Shown here piece by piece: positions 13,090-13,131 of a DNA stretch of 13,131 nucleotides. Origin of the DNA: Bacillota bacterium (GTDB taxonomy: Bacteria; Bacillota; Clostridia; Oscillospirales; Ruminococcaceae); NCBI GenBank assembly GCA_023458875.1, contig JAEWXO010000090.1:1-13131 (forward strand), given 5' to 3'. How positions within the stretch are numbered: position 1 is the first letter of the stretch; every line of letters starts with the position of its first letter. The notes under the pieces are model-generated. The model was not told the origin of the DNA, did not search any database, and saw only the letters and a program-made list of their open reading frames with translations. Position numbers and translations under genes: made by a program.

Positions 13090-13131
13090 AGTACACCCTC
13101 ATTTCAATAAAATCGTATCTATGACAATTAT

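Noticed and set aside
1..13131. CRISPR arrays, tRNA or rRNA genes, and known defence-system gene sets
   Set aside because: No regularly spaced repeats, tRNA-like cloverleaf or rRNA segments were seen, and no recognised defence operon is present; the dGTPase-like gene alone is not enough to call one.

Overview
The window looks like chromosomal DNA from an anaerobic, low-GC Firmicute of the Ruminococcus/Oscillospiraceae type. Three things point there: two proteins carry type I dockerin modules (one at the left edge, one on a secreted lysozyme), a complete multi-subunit electron-bifurcating-type [FeFe] hydrogenase operon is present, and the DNA is AT-rich with strong AGGAGG ribosome binding sites. 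The species cannot be fixed from the sequence alone.

Layout. Positions 2-397 hold the C-terminal end of a dockerin protein. After a regulatory-looking gap comes a small sigma-70/ECF-like sigma factor (610-1182). A gap rich in hairpins follows, then a dGTPase-family protein (1455-2843) that appears to have lost key catalytic residues. A 316-bp gap holds an extended -10 promoter and a highly palindromic leader. Downstream is the operon hydC - HATPase protein - thioredoxin-like ferredoxin protein - hydB - hydA (3160-8238), closed by a textbook intrinsic terminator (8258-8292). A second operon (8481-11327) has overlapping genes: a fusion of a pyrophosphatase-like domain and a Nudix domain, endonuclease III, and a secreted GH24 lysozyme with two SH3-like repeats, an Ig-like domain and a dockerin. 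A membrane-anchored GH25 lysozyme (11459-12367) follows with its own terminator. The right end (about 12427-13131) is non-coding sequence with an orphan strong promoter and two decayed transposase fragments on the minus strand.

How the genes work together. HydA (H-cluster), HydB (FMN/NADH site) and HydC (2Fe-2S) should form a cytoplasmic NADH- and ferredoxin-linked hydrogenase that disposes of fermentation electrons as H2. The two small genes between hydC and hydB are probable accessory or regulatory partners. The two lysozymes belong to unrelated families and both act on peptidoglycan outside the membrane; one is expected to attach to a cohesin scaffold through its dockerin, the other to the cell membrane.

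The points most worth a second look are the apparent pseudo-dGTPase, the pyrophosphatase-like/Nudix fusion, the dockerin-bearing GH24 lysozyme, the 18-bp perfect palindrome just downstream of the hydrogenase promoter, and the internally deleted transposase. I did not find a clear new defence or mobile system. All family assignments rest on motif reading and memory of family sequences, not on database searches.
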